Of a stretch of DNA of 64,000 nt, positions 42,278 through 53,001 are shown piece after piece. Both the position numbers and the translations under genes were made by a program. Each line of letters starts with the position of its first letter. Position 1 is the first letter of the stretch. The notes beneath the pieces were generated by a model. That model did no database searches. It was not told the DNA's origin and was given only the letters and a program-made list of their open reading frames with translations. The DNA is from Rhynchopus sp. YZ270_cl-10 (lineage: Eukaryota > Euglenozoa > Diplonemea > Diplonemida > Diplonemidae): positions 682,001 to 746,000 of the forward strand of contig OZ037907.1 of the NCBI GenBank assembly GCA_964035575.1, given 5' to 3'.

Positions 42278-43452
42278 CAGGGGTGTCGCTAATTTTGGGG
42301 AAATTTTTGAAAAATCTGAAATCGGGGTGCAAAATTTTTTTTTTACGTGGGGATTTTTTTTTCCATCACCAGGGGGCGAAAAAACAGTGTTTTGTGGCAT
42401 TTCCGAGCCAATCCCAGGCTGTGGTGGGGGATATACAGAAAAATGGACAAACTTTTAGTGACTTAAATTTTCACAAAATATGAACCCATACTCTTAAACA
42501 TGGGTCATTTTCAGGTCTGAAAACCCAAATTCAGATGAAATTGTGGTGTTTTTGACACTACTGAGAACAGTAGGTAGCGCCGCAGGCGCACGGTACCCAA
42601 GTTTTGTCTTTTTCTTTTTCCCTTTTCTCTGCGTTCTTTTGATTGTGCGAGCCGATTGCTCTCCACGGTGGGGTCACATGTGTGCGCTAAAATGCGCTAA
42701 AGTACTATGAAGTATGAGATTCTCTGGTTTTAGCAAGGAAACCCTTGCAAGCATGTTCCCAGATCACGAAAAAAGGGAGGTGTTTTTGGGCGTTGGCATC
42801 GTCCGTTGCGGTGCAATTGCAGAAAGTGATGGGGTTTTGGAAAAATGGACGAGTTTTCGGTATTTAAGTTTTCACCATTTTTTTATTCCTGTGCACTTTT
42901 CGAGACTGCCGATTCTCGTAAAGAAGGGTCATGTTCAAGTCTGAAAACACAGCTTCAGATGAAATTGTGGTGTTCTTGACTGAGAACGGTAGCGCCGCAG
43001 GCGCACGGTACCCAGCTTTTGTCTTTTTGTCCTTTCCTTTTTCTCTGCGTTCTTTTGATTGCGCGAGCCGATTGCTCTCCACGGTGGGGTCACATGTGTG
43101 CGCAAAAACACGCTATGGTACCTTTACTACGGAAACCCTGGTTTGCAAAAAAAAAGGGTAAGGCAGGGTAAGGTAAATCTGGAAATCCCACCCAAAAAAA
43201 AAATCTTCGCGGGGTGAGGGCGGCACCTGGGGATTTTCCCTGACCCCCAAAAACCTCGTTTTTGGAACGTTCTGACACAACCGAGTTCACGGTGGCCTCT
43301 CACTTAAAAAAAGAACAAGTTGTTAACACATTAAACCCACCCTGTATTAGGTGCAAATTTTTTTTTTCCTACACAGATTTTACTAGGGGTGCAAATTTTT
43401 TTTTTGGTTTTGAAAAAGTCGGGACCCTGGACCCGAATTAGCGACACCCCTG
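42278..43452. mobile_element. hAT-like non-autonomous element, 1175 bp
   Basis: The ends CAGGGGTGTCGCTAATT and the inverse AATTAGCGACACCCCTG are perfect over 17 bp. The 8-bp duplication CCCATACT flanks both sides (42270-42277, 43453-43460). Inside is a direct repeat of about 130 bp (near 42570-42700 and 42985-43110) that starts with GCGCCGCAGGCGC and ends in TGCTCTCCACGGTGGGGTCA. No transposase is encoded. Confidence 0.93.
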
Positions 43453-43510
43453 CCCATACTCAATAATATTAAAACGGGCCAAAAAAAAAACCCCCCCTTC
43501 CGTTTTCTGT

Positions 43511-43552
43511 TTTGAAAACTTGGCATCAGTATAGACACCTGATGAGCTCTAT
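43511..43552 (+). repeat. F5 hairpin repeat with compensatory change
   Basis: TTGAAAACTTGGCATCAGTA then TAGACACCTGATGAGCTCTA and TT. Stem AGTATAG / CTCTATT replaces the AGTGTAG / CTCCACT of other copies: a G-C pair became A-T. Confidence 0.75.
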
Positions 43553-43582
43553 TTTTTCGGCAAGATTGCTTTAGCTCTTCTC

Positions 43583-44656
43583 TCATTTCCCCCCTCTGAG
43601 GTTGAACCACTTCCGCTGTTTCGGGAGGGGGGAAGGGGTGTCGACTGGACCGTCCCCATCACTTCCACCACCATCGCCCCCTTCTGCCGGTACCGCTGCT
43701 GGTGGTGACCCACCTGGCCCGTAGAGAAGATCATCACTGTTTTCATCGTCGTCTTCGTCGTCATAAAAAAGGTGAGCCTTGCGGACTGGCGCTGCTGTTG
43801 TTGCTGCTGCTTCTGCTGCTGCGAGAATAGGCTTGTTTCTCTCTGAGTCCCATTCGTCACCAAGCACCGTGTCCGCCACAGGATCATCGTCCAAAAACCT
43901 CCCCTCATCCCCCAGCGTAAAGTCCTCATTCTGATCGATATTCCCATCATTGTTCACAAGGTCGCCAAACCTCCCAGACGATTCCCCAATCGTCGCACTA
44001 CTTTTCCTCCGTTTTTTCCGCCGGCTTTTTTTCTTCCGATCCTGGTTTTTCATGTATTCTTCGAATTCTTTGCGTTTTAGTCGTGATTTTTCGGTCCGAT
44101 CTGCGAGGGGTCTGAGACAGGTTACTCCCATTAGGATATAAAGCACGGCGATGGCAACAAAGGTGAAGCCAATGACCTCTGTTATGGTGTTGACTGTGGA
44201 TTGGAGGTCTTCGGAGAGGTTGATGGAGTGGAGCTGGGTTTCTTCTTTGGCGTTAAGGAAGTCTACTGCAACGAAGAGTTGGACAAGACCACGTCCAGGC
44301 CAGGCATGCATAAACCCAAAGTGCATCAGAAACCGCTCCACCTCCAGCTCAGCGGCCACTATAAAGAGGCAAAACACTATGTAAAAAAAGGAGCTCAGCG
44401 TCGCAAGAACCTTGGCAAGAATGACCTTGTCGGTCTGCGCCCCCTCATATATCAACCACCCATATAACAGCGCGGCGCAGGCACTGCACAGGATTGCAGC
44501 AAGCTTCATCACCAATATCAAATACCGCACCCACTTCGAACCAACCGGGTCATTGGACCCCTCCGCAGCCCTCCCCGAGGCAGGCTCAGCTGGTGCAGAA
44601 GACCCTGACACCAAATCTCCTTCCACACCTTCACTGTTTTTGGAGAAAAACGGCAT
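43583..44656 (-). CDS. COPI-associated (TVP15-like) membrane protein, 357 aa
   Basis: Single exon. After a short Ser/Gly/Pro-rich N-terminus come hydrophobic segments YLILVMKLAAILCSACAA, TLSSFFYIVFCLFIVAAEL, RGLVQLFVAVDFL and EVIGFTFVAIAVLYILMGV. The passage RFLMHFGFMHAWPGRGLVQL matches the hallmark of the COPI-associated/TVP15 family (F..L..W.GRGL), Golgi membrane proteins of vesicle trafficking. The C-terminal ~170 residues are cytosolic: a very basic stretch (KKKSRRKKRRK) then an acidic, Pro/Gly-rich tail, longer than in typical members. The start follows CCCCTTTTTCTCAG; a two-codon upstream ATG (ATGCTGTAA) lies between acceptor and start. Family call by motif only. Confidence 0.7.
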   Translation of the reverse strand: MPFFSKNSEGVEGDLVSGSSAPAEPASGRAAEGSNDPVGSKWVRYLILVMKLAAILCSACAALLYGWLIYEGAQTDKVILAKVLATLSSFFYIVFCLFIVAAELEVERFLMHFGFMHAWPGRGLVQLFVAVDFLNAKEETQLHSINLSEDLQSTVNTITEVIGFTFVAIAVLYILMGVTCLRPLADRTEKSRLKRKEFEEYMKNQDRKKKSRRKKRRKSSATIGESSGRFGDLVNNDGNIDQNEDFTLGDEGRFLDDDPVADTVLGDEWDSERNKPILAAAEAAATTAAPVRKAHLFYDDEDDDENSDDLLYGPGGSPPAAVPAEGGDGGGSDGDGPVDTPSPLPKQRKWFNLRGGK

Positions 44657-44856
44657 ATTTACAGCATGCTTTTGTGTATTCTTTTTAGTCCTGAGAAAAA
44701 GGGGGGGGTTTGAAGAGAAGAGATAATGACAATGATAAGGATAAGGAGCAGGAGAATACCATAGTACTCAAAGCTTAAAAACGGCGTCCAAATGAGTTAA
44801 ATTTTTTTGCAATTCGTCGCCTTTTTTGGAGCGTGGAAAGGGAGAAAAAAGGTTGA

Positions 44857-44925
44857 CTTGAAATGGAAACCCCTCGTGACAGTGTACCTTTGATGCATGA
44901 CCGGCTGTACCAAGGTACAGCCGGT
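44857..44925 (+). repeat. F3 repeat followed by a perfect 26-nt palindromic hairpin
   Basis: F3: ACTTGAAATGGAAACCCCTC, GTGACAGTGTACC (44857-44890). Then ACCGGCTGTACC-AA-GGTACAGCCGGT at 44900-44925, followed by an A run. Confidence 0.75.
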
Positions 44926-44940
44926 TTAAAAAAAAAAGGG

Positions 44941-45381
44941 GGTGAAGTTGAATGAGCTAACCAGTGCGGAGGAGAAACAACAAGCGCAGGTGTTGGCCGA
45001 CTTCATTGATTCCTTCTGCGTGAAGAAAGTTAACTCAGAGTTACTCCACATTCCTTTGAAGGGCTGTGGACCAAATCTTCGAGCTCGGACTCGGGAGAGA
45101 TCAGCAAGTATTTGAGCGCGGCGTTCAAGCTCGAAAAGGCGGCAAACCTTACCAAAGCAAAGGGCATGGGCACGTACAGCATCCGTCGCAATGGGAACAC
45201 GGAGCTGGCGTTCGTGGGGATGACCCTGAGGAAGAACTGCACCCCCACCCAAAAAACAATTGGAAAGCTACAAGCGGCTGTTGTTGGTGTGCCCTTCTCT
45301 CGGACAGGTGGATGTACTGTACTGTCCATCTACAAGTCGAATCTGTTCGACTCGGGGAGCAAAAATCCCACAAAAAAATAG
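44941..45381 (+). pseudogene. plus-strand coding relic of unknown origin
   Basis: Protein-like stretches (NELTSAEEKQQAQVLADFID; TKAKGMGTYSIRRNGNTEL; GVPFSRTGGCTVLSIYKSNL) occur but do not form one continuous frame, so it looks like a broken copy. The family is not recognised. Like the frame at 34317-34772 it sits directly downstream of one of the short hairpin repeats. Confidence 0.35.
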
Positions 45382-46508
45382 ATAATGACAACGTGGCCAG
45401 AGTACACCACGTTGGCGAGTGCACTGTTTGCAGGCACCTTCGATTGACTTACGATGACAGATGCTGCCCGGATGAAAGCATAAGTACCCTGCAGCCAACA
45501 GAAGGCGTAAAAAAAAGAAACATAAAAAATAGGGGAGAAAATATGGGGGGGTGGGAGGTATAATCGGATCGGATCGTGACGCAATGATAAATCTTCGTCC
45601 TCATTTTATTTTTTTTGTTTTTTTTTTACTCCTCTGAATGATGCTTCTACTCTGTGTCTCTCTGAAAAGAATCAGTTTTTTTTTCCCCTCCGAAGAATTG
45701 TTGGAATAGTGTAGTTGCCACATGCACAAGCTCCACTTCCTCTGTCTTTTTAAAAAAACCCTTTATACCATTCCTTTTTAAGGGAACGGATCATGTACGG
45801 TCCTGGAAGCTCCAGTTGTGTTCCAATCCGAAAGAACAGTGAGAGACACACACAAAGAAGACGAAGAAGAAGAGAAATAACCACAGTTCGTTCATTTTAT
45901 TGTGGTGCTTCGATTCAACTGAAACAAATCTGACTAAAAAAAAAACCCCACCAAGCAGCAAAACCACTATGACTTACCCTCTCATTTATTTTCTTGATTT
46001 TTTTGTTTGTTTGTTTGTTGAAAAATTGCGCAGTCACCACCTTTGATCTCCACACATTCTTTCGTTTTTTTTGAAAAAAAAAAATTTACCATTCCTTTTT
46101 TAGGGAACGGAGCATGCACGGTCCTGGAAGCTCCAAGAAAATGGAGTCGGTGGGCTTAATAGGAAGTTGCCTTTCCTAAACGTACACACACAACTGGCAA
46201 AAAAAAGGGGAGGTGTCGTCACTCACCTATATCAATGCAATACCATTGTTTTCCGAATGCTACACTCTGATACTGTTGTCCTCCCCCCTTTTTGTCGACA
46301 ATCGCCTAAGTACCCACCTTGGTGAATAACTAAGGACTCGATTATTTATTTTTTGTTTTGTGTATCCACCTCTTTTCAACTACCATCCCCGACCCCTTTT
46401 CGAAAGACATTCCGAATTGTAAAAAACTTGGTTTAGTGCAGACACCCCCCCTCTCTAGGATGACCGTCCAACTTTAACCAAAAAAGGAAAATAAAAAATG
46501 CCCAAATT
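45382..46508. other. spacer, no gene seen
   Basis: Contains a diverged F1-like segment (45420-45483, TTTGCAGGCACC then CCCGGATGAAAGCA). F5 copies lie at 45691-45738 and, weaker, at 46016-46056 and 46421-46462. Two similar 45-base blocks (ACCATTCCTTTTTAAGGGAA then GGTCCTGGAAGCTCC) occur near 45768 and 46087. Confidence 0.55.
45691..45738 (+). repeat. F5 hairpin repeat
   Basis: CGAAGAATTGTTGGAATAGT, GTAGTTGCCACATGCACAAG, CTCCACT; very close to the copy at 20391-20440. Confidence 0.75.
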
Positions 46509-47087
46509 TTAGAGCAACAACGCTGCTATTTGCGCCTCTGTCAAATTCATCATTTGTTCTCCACAGACGGTGACGCGGACTTTGCTGACATCTTCGTTCT
46601 CAGATTGGCCGACAATTTTGAGAATAAGGGAGGGTGTCGAATCAGAGGAGAACCGAATGTCTTTGAGAACTGTGTGGGGAGCTTCGGGAGAGACAACGGC
46701 GAGAGGGGTGGTGGTGGGTTTGGCACCGGTGGGGGTGTGCTTCACGGAGATGCAGGCACGGAGGGTCGACTCTGTGCTGAAGTTGTGAAGGCAAATGTTG
46801 TTGATGTAGTACTGCATGTCAATGCCGGAGCTCCCATCGAATTCAACCTTCTCCCCATCACTCATCTCAGCGTGCCACGTCATCGCCAAGCTCTGTGTCT
46901 CCCCGGTCGCCCCTTCCACCTCCACCACCGGTGCCTGCGGAACCCGCTCCGGCTGACTCAGACCCTCCTCATCCTCGTCCCGCTTCCTCTTCTTCGACTC
47001 AGTGAACTTCCCCTTCTCTGCCATTCCTAAGAGTCGGCTACGGTCCTCACCGACGCTCCCTCTGTTCTTCTCACCACGCTTCACCAT
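46509..47087 (-). CDS. small charged protein, up to 192 aa, nucleoplasmin-like plan
   Basis: Single exon. Two starts are possible: 47087 (MVKRGEKNR) or 47024 (MAEKGKF), the latter right after GACTCTTAG, a usable acceptor. The N-terminal part is basic and acidic (ESKKRKRDEDEEGLSQ, an apparent nuclear localisation signal). The C-terminal part has alternating hydrophobic strands: DMQYYINNICLHNFSTESTL, RACISVKHTPTG, TVLKDIRFSSDSTPSLILKI, KVRVTVCGEQ. A beta-sandwich of nucleoplasmin or HD2 type is conceivable (the 'F-S-D-TPSL-L-V-G' rhythm), but this is a weak resemblance. Function unknown. Confidence 0.7.
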   Translation of the reverse strand: MVKRGEKNRGSVGEDRSRLLGMAEKGKFTESKKRKRDEDEEGLSQPERVPQAPVVEVEGATGETQSLAMTWHAEMSDGEKVEFDGSSGIDMQYYINNICLHNFSTESTLRACISVKHTPTGAKPTTTPLAVVSPEAPHTVLKDIRFSSDSTPSLILKIVGQSENEDVSKVRVTVCGEQMMNLTEAQIAALLL

Positions 47088-48057
47088 TTTATTGCTTTTT
47101 TTTTTTTGTGTTTAGTCTGAATATGATGTAAAATAACGGTAAATCTATTTTAATAATTTACAGAATTTGAAAAAGAAATGAACAAAAAAAAAAAATGCAT
47201 CAATCATGGTGTGGCTGAAGGGGGGTGATTCGCACTTCTTGCGTGCGATTTTTGCGCGACCCCATTCATCCACCAAAAACAGTGTTTGATAAAAGGTGAT
47301 TTTTTGAGCTCCACGGAACCATGTGGAGTGTGTAGGAAAGTGAAGGTCACATTCGGTCTTGGATACCAAGGAGGATCGATGTACATTGGTGCGCGTCGTG
47401 GTGTGGTGGGCATGATGTGGGTTGTCCTGGACAGTCAGTCTCGTCTTCTTAATGTTGTAATCAGCAGCTGTTGCCTCATACGCAAATTGCCAAATTATTA
47501 AGTTTTGTCATCATCCAGCGAACTGTTCAGAGGAGGGAAGGAGGGAGCTCTCGCAGATGCTCGGCGTACGTTTGGCCACAACGAGGACCACCGCACTTCC
47601 TAGAGTCTGCTCCTCTCTGCTGAGGTGTGCTGCTGTTTGTGTCAGAGTGAGCTGAGTAATGTTTGTCATCAGAGTCGATCAAGCTAACAGGAAACGTTGA
47701 AAAGGTTTGTCATCACGTCTCAGGGAAATGGAAGTTGGAAACAGCACAGACAGGTCTCTTGCCAAGGTTGACAGGCAGATGTGAGGGAGTTACCCAAATG
47801 ACCGCAGAGGACCTTGTCCTCAATCAAATGATACCTTCTTCTTTCAGGTTGGGGAGAGAGGTCATAAAAACGCTGCATAAACTCTTGAGGGAGGTGGGAA
47901 TGTCTTGTTTTGTCTGTTTTGTGTGTTGCTGAAAAAAAGGCAAAACAATGATAACTTGAAAGATAGGTACCACAACGTCTTTACCAACCATCGCACGAGG
48001 GAACAATAAAGAAGGCGGAGAAAACCCCCAAAACGCTTATTTTCAATCCACGTTAAT
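47088..48057. other. leader of the LRR array
   Basis: From about 47433 this spacer repeats in front of later array members (47433, 52456, 54561: CAGTCTCGTCTTCTTAATGT; and about 47767, 49428, 52720, 54824: GACAGGCAGATGTGAGGGAG). A 64-codon plus-strand frame recurs but only because the DNA is duplicated. Confidence 0.6.
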
Positions 48058-49244
48058 TCAACCCTTTTTAACCCTCTTCACTCGTGCCGTCCATTCCTCA
48101 TCACCTTCATCCTCGTTGCACGCAGGCGAACCCTTGCTCTCTGCGAACCCTGCTTCCCTTTCCTCAGAGGGCTCTGTGTCTGCATGAAGACGCTTCCGCC
48201 TGCACCCTTCTTTCTGCACGGTTGCGGGGTCGGGCACGTTGTCAGTCTCGCATCTCAGCCCGTGAATCGCGTTTGTCGGCAAAGGCGGTTCTTTCGCAAG
48301 CAACCTCCTCACAACCAGAGCGTCCTTGCTCAACCCTGAGGCATCGATTCTTGTTAACTCTGAGCAGGAGGCGAAGAAGTCATCCCAAATACTCCTGACC
48401 CCGCTCAACGCAGACAGGCCATCGACGACCTGCAACCGAAAGCAATGCCCAAAGAAGCCGTTCCCAATAGCAACGACACTCCTCAACCCCGAAAGACAAA
48501 CTCTCTTCAACGCCCAGCCGCTGTAGAGAAATTGTTCACCTATTTTGGTGACATTGCTCAACCCCGAAAGGTCGACGGACGTCAAACTCTGGCAGCCGCT
48601 AAGAAAATACCCCTCAATCACAGTCACACGGCGAAACACAGAGAGGTCAACCGTTCGCAATGCAGAGCAGCCAATAAAAGCACAACCACCTATTTTAGTG
48701 ACACTGCCGAACCCCGACAGGTTGATGCTCTCCAATCGCCCGACGGAAGCGAAGAAGCCAATTCCTATCTCAGTTACATTGCACAACCCTGAGAGGTCAA
48801 CCTCTGTCAACTCCGAGCAATCGTGCAGGAAGCGATCCCCTATTTTGGTGACAACCGACACAGCACTAAGGTCAAGTCGGGTTGCCGCACTGCCTCGCAA
48901 CAAGCAATTAGGAATCTCAGTCGCAACCTCCGCCTCCAAAAGCAAACGCGCAACGTCCGGATCGTCCACAGTCGCTAACCTCTTTTTTGTCAGGTCTGTC
49001 TCGCCCAATGCGTGAAGTGCTGCAATGGCATCAAATTTCGTTGTCCTCACGAGCATAATCGTGTCCCCAGCACTCAGCTCCTTGATGCCCTCCTCTTCAC
49101 GCAGCACCTCCCCTCTGAAAGTCATCTGTCTCCCTGCAACCCTGCTGCAGACGCCACCTTCAGACGCAGGTGTTCAAGTGTATCATCCACACCCACCTCC
49201 ACCACATGCTCCTTCTCATCAAAATCCTTTATCGTGAGATCCAT
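48058..49244 (-). pseudogene. UBL-LRR gene, copy 1, frameshifted in the UBL domain
   Basis: Starts MDLTIKDFDEKEHVVEVGVD. Around 49124, after GGAGACAG, seven bases (CTTTCAG in sister copies) are missing, which breaks the frame inside the ubiquitin-like domain. Downstream an open frame of 355 codons from an internal Met (MTFRGEVLREEEG) retains all leucine-rich repeats and the tail. It may be a pseudogene, or may be translated from the internal Met without the first half of the UBL. The LRR units read like LTSVDLSGLSNVTKIGEQFL, i.e. BspA-type repeats of 23-24 residues. Confidence 0.75.
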
Positions 49245-49792
49245 TTTTTGTGTATTTGTGTTTTGTGCTGTGTCTCTGCTGAGGTGTGCTGCTGTTTTGT
49301 GTCAGAGTGAGCTGAGTAATGTTTGTCATCAGAGTCGATCAAGCTAACAGGAAACGTTGAAAAGGTTTGTCATCACGTCTCAGGGAAATGGAAGTTGGAA
49401 ACAGCACAGACAGGTCTCTTCCCAAGGTTGACAGGCAGATGTGAGGGAGTTACCCAAATGACCGCCAGAGGACCTTGTCCTCAATCAAATGATACCTTCT
49501 TCTTTCAGGTTGGAGAGAGAGGTCATAAAAATGCTGCATAAACTCTCGAGGGAGGTGGGAATGTCTTGTTTTGTCTGTTTTGTGTATTGCTGAAAAACAG
49601 GGGAAAACAAATAAAACTTGAAATATGTACCACAACACGTCTTCACCACCGTCACACACAGTTTCCTTACGCGCGTCATAATAATAAAAGAGCAGAATAA
49701 ATAAACGCATCGACGATACGAGAGATAGGCGAGGAATGGCTGCATGGAGCTCACACGAAAAAATAGTGAGGTGTGTACACGTCATCAACTAA

Positions 49793-50739
49793 GGGCAGGG
49801 CAAGTTTTTTTCTCGTTTCTTATTATTTGCAGCTCAAAAAAATGCGCGCGCGCGCGCAAAAAAAAAATAACTAGTCGAAAAAAAATACCCCACCTACCAC
49901 GTAGGTCTTAGTGGGGGAAAAACATGATGATACGTTGTTGGCTGTGGTGTCCCGCGACCAGCCCACAATCGCCCCCCTAGAGCCCCCCTGGGCCCACCTG
50001 TGCCCACCTGAACCCAATTTCACCCGATTTCGCCCGATTTCACCCGGATTTCAAAAATTCTTTTTTTTTGGGTTGGGCTTGGGGGCTTGGGCGGGGTTTG
50101 ACCAAAACCAAGAACTTGGCCATTTCGGCAAAGTGACCCCACCACAGCGCGGACGGATTCCGGAAATGCCAATCGCGGCATGTTTTGGAGCCCACTTTTT
50201 TTCAGGGAAAATATTTGCTTCCAGATGTCGGAATTTTCCGGAAAATTTCCAGAATTAGGAAACAGCCTGGAGGAGTGGGTTGCGTTTTTGGCGCGTGTAC
50301 CTACCATGGTTTGTGCCAATACCCACCCAAACTGTGTACTGTGTACTGTGTACTGTGTACTGTGTACTGTGTACTGTGTACTGTGTACTGTGTACTGTGT
50401 ACTGTGTACTGTGTACTGTGTACTGTGTACTGTGTACTGTGTACTGTGTACTGTGTACTGTGTACTGTGTACAGTGAGTCACCTAAAGGGGTTCTGCTCA
50501 ACGAAAGTGGCCGATTTTTTTTTTATTTCACCCAGATCCAGCCCGGAAATCTCGAAAAGCGCGGTTTCTGGGTGTTTTACTGGGCCAAACCCTCACAGAA
50601 GCTAAAAAACCCTGTTTTTGCCCGATTTCGCCCGATTTCACCTTACCACTAGTTTTTTTTAAGACTAGTTTTTTTTTTGGGATTTCAAAAATAATGCGCG
50701 CGCGCATAATGAGAAACGAGAAAAAAACTTGCCCTGCCC
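49793..50739. mobile_element. PIF/Harbinger-like non-autonomous element, 947 bp
   Basis: Inverted ends GGGCAGGGCAAGTTTTTTTC / GAAAAAAACTTGCCCTGCCC, extended by TCGTTTCTTATTAT and a (GC)n tract. TAA flanks both sides (49790-49792, 50740-50742), the 3-bp duplication of PIF/Harbinger elements. It sits between LRR copies 1 and 2. It carries the shared module (GACCCCACCACAGCGCGGAC, near 50135) and a 7-bp satellite, but no transposase. Confidence 0.88.
50329..50472 (+). repeat. (CTGTGTA)n satellite, about 20 copies
   Basis: Perfect heptamer array inside the Harbinger-like element. Confidence 0.96.
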
Positions 50740-51088
50740 TAATCAAAAAAGACTAAATAAGGGGGCTTGTGAGCGTTAAAATAATGTTCTTTTTGCGCGC
50801 CTTTTTTTTATGTGCGTAGAAAAAGGGTGTTCGCGCGTACAGAAACCACCATCGCACGAGGAAACAATAAAAAAGCCTGAGAAAACCCGCAAACCCAATT
50901 CAATCTACGTTCTCTTAGCCCTTTCTACCCCTCTGGCCACGACACACTACAGCGGTGTCCTTCTTCACTCGTGCCGTCTGTTCCTCCTCGCCTTCATCCT
51001 TGTTGCACGCAGGCGAACCCTTGCTCTCTGCGAACCCTGCTTCCCTTTCCTCAGAGGGCTCTGTGTCTGCATGAAGACGCTTCCGCCT

Positions 51089-52138
51089 TCACCCTTCTTT
51101 CTGCACGGTTGCGGGGTCGGGCACGTTGTCAGTCTCGCATCTCAGCCCGTGAATCGCCGTCCTCGGCAAACCCGGTCCCGGTCCTCTCGTAACCAACCTC
51201 CTCACAACCAGAGCGTCCTTGCTCAACCCTGAGGCATCGATTCTTGCTAACTCTAAGCAGGAGAAGAAGAAGACCGTCCCAATACTCCTGACCCCGCTCA
51301 ACGCAGACAGGCCATCGACGACTTGCAAGAGCGAGCAACCCTGAAAGAAATTCTTCCCAATGGCAACGACACTCCGCAACCCCGAAAGACAAACTCTCTT
51401 CAACGCCGAGCAGTCTTTAAGAAAGTCGTCACCTACTCTGATGACATTGCTCAACCCTGAAAGGTCGACGGACGTCAAATGGTTGCATCTCAGAAGAAAA
51501 CCCCCGTCAATCACAGTCACGCGGCGAAACACAGAGAGGTCAACCGTTCGCAATGCAGAGCCGGAAAAAAAGGCTCTCCCTATTTTAGTAACACTGCCGA
51601 ACTCCGACAGGTTGATGCTCTCCAATCGTCTGGCGTTGGCGATGAAGCAAGATCCGATCTCAGTTACATTGCACAACCCTGAGAGGTCAACCTCTGTAGC
51701 CTGCGTTTCGTTCATGAAAAACCCCCCTATTTTGGTGACAACCGACACAGCACTAAGGTCAAGTCTCGTTATCGCACTCCCTTGCAAGAAGCCAAGAGGA
51801 ATCTCAGTCGCAACCTCCGCCTCCAATAGCAAACGCGCAACGTCCGGATCGTCCACAGTCGCCAACTTCTCTTTTGTCAGGTCTGTCTCGCCCAATGCGT
51901 GAAGTGCTGCAATGGCCGCAAACTTCGTTGTCCTCACGAGCATAATCGTGTCCCCAGCACTCAGCTCCTTGATGCCCTCCGCTTCACGCAGCACCTCCCC
52001 TCTGAAAGTCAACTGAAAGCTGTCTTCCTGCAACTCTGCTGCAGACGCCACCTTCAGACGCAGGTGTTCAAGTGTATCATCCACACCCACCTCCACCACA
52101 TGTTCCTTCTCATCAAAATCCTTTATGATGAGATCCAT
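51089..52138 (-). pseudogene. UBL-LRR gene, copy 2, premature stop before the tail
   Basis: UBL domain intact (MDLIIKDFDEKEHVVEVGVD, SFQLTFRGEVLRE, LSAGDTIMLVR), linker helix and LRRs intact. In the tail VQKEGCRRKR of sisters reads VQKEG-stop (TGC to TGA). This removes the last ~45 residues, which would otherwise stay open for a while (ADTEPSEEREAGFAESKGSP). A 349-aa protein could still be made, so it may be a functional short form. An acceptor (CACGATGAACGCCACAG) precedes the ATG. Confidence 0.8.
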
Positions 52139-53001
52139 TTTTGTGTTTTTGTGTTTTGTGCTGTGGCGTTCATCGTGGAGAAGGTGTGGGTAAAAGCAAG
52201 AGGAAAAAGATAACAACAGAAGCTGCAATATGCAGACAACACATCTCATCCAAAACCTGAGGCTTGCCCGCACCGCAATGTGAACCGGACCTGCACATCA
52301 CCACTCGTCACCACCAACCCACCTCCCGATGAAGCATCCTGAGCTTGCAGGTATCCCACCTCCTGCACCACATCGTATTGTGAAGGAAGCAAGGACAAAA
52401 GAACAGAGGACTCTGAACGTCACAAGGCCATCTACCTTCAGCCGTGCACGGGAAAGTCAGTCTCGTCTTCTTAATGTTGTAATCAGCAGCTGTTGCCTCA
52501 TACGCAAATTGCCAAATTATTAAGTTTTGTCATCATCCAGTGGAACTGTTCGGAGGAGGGAGGGAGGAAGGGAGCTCTCGCAGATGCTCGGCGTACGTTT
52601 GGCCACAAAGAGGACCACCGCACTTCCTAGAGTCTGCTCCTCTCTGCTGAGGTGTGCTGCTGTTTTTGTGTCAGAGTGAGCTGAGTAATATTTGTCATCA
52701 GAGTCGATCAGTCATGGTTGACAGGCAGATGTGAGGGAGTTACCCAAATGACCGCAGAGGACCTTGTCCTCAATCAAATGATACCTTCTTCTTTCAGGTT
52801 GGGGAGAGAGGTCATAAAAACGCTGCATAAACTCTTGAGGGAGGTGGGAATGTCTTGTTTTGTCTGTTTTGTGTATTGCTGAAAAAAAGGACAAAATAAT
52901 GAAAACTCGAAATATGTACCACAACACGTCTTTACAACCATCGCACGAGGGAACAATAAAAACGACGGAAAACCCCCGAACCCAATTCAATCCACGTTAA
53001 T

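Noticed and set aside
43511-43552. Hammerhead-like core (CTGATGAG) in an F5 copy
   Set aside because: No GAAA strand or cleavage triplet in a matching position, and the other F5 copies do not keep the core.
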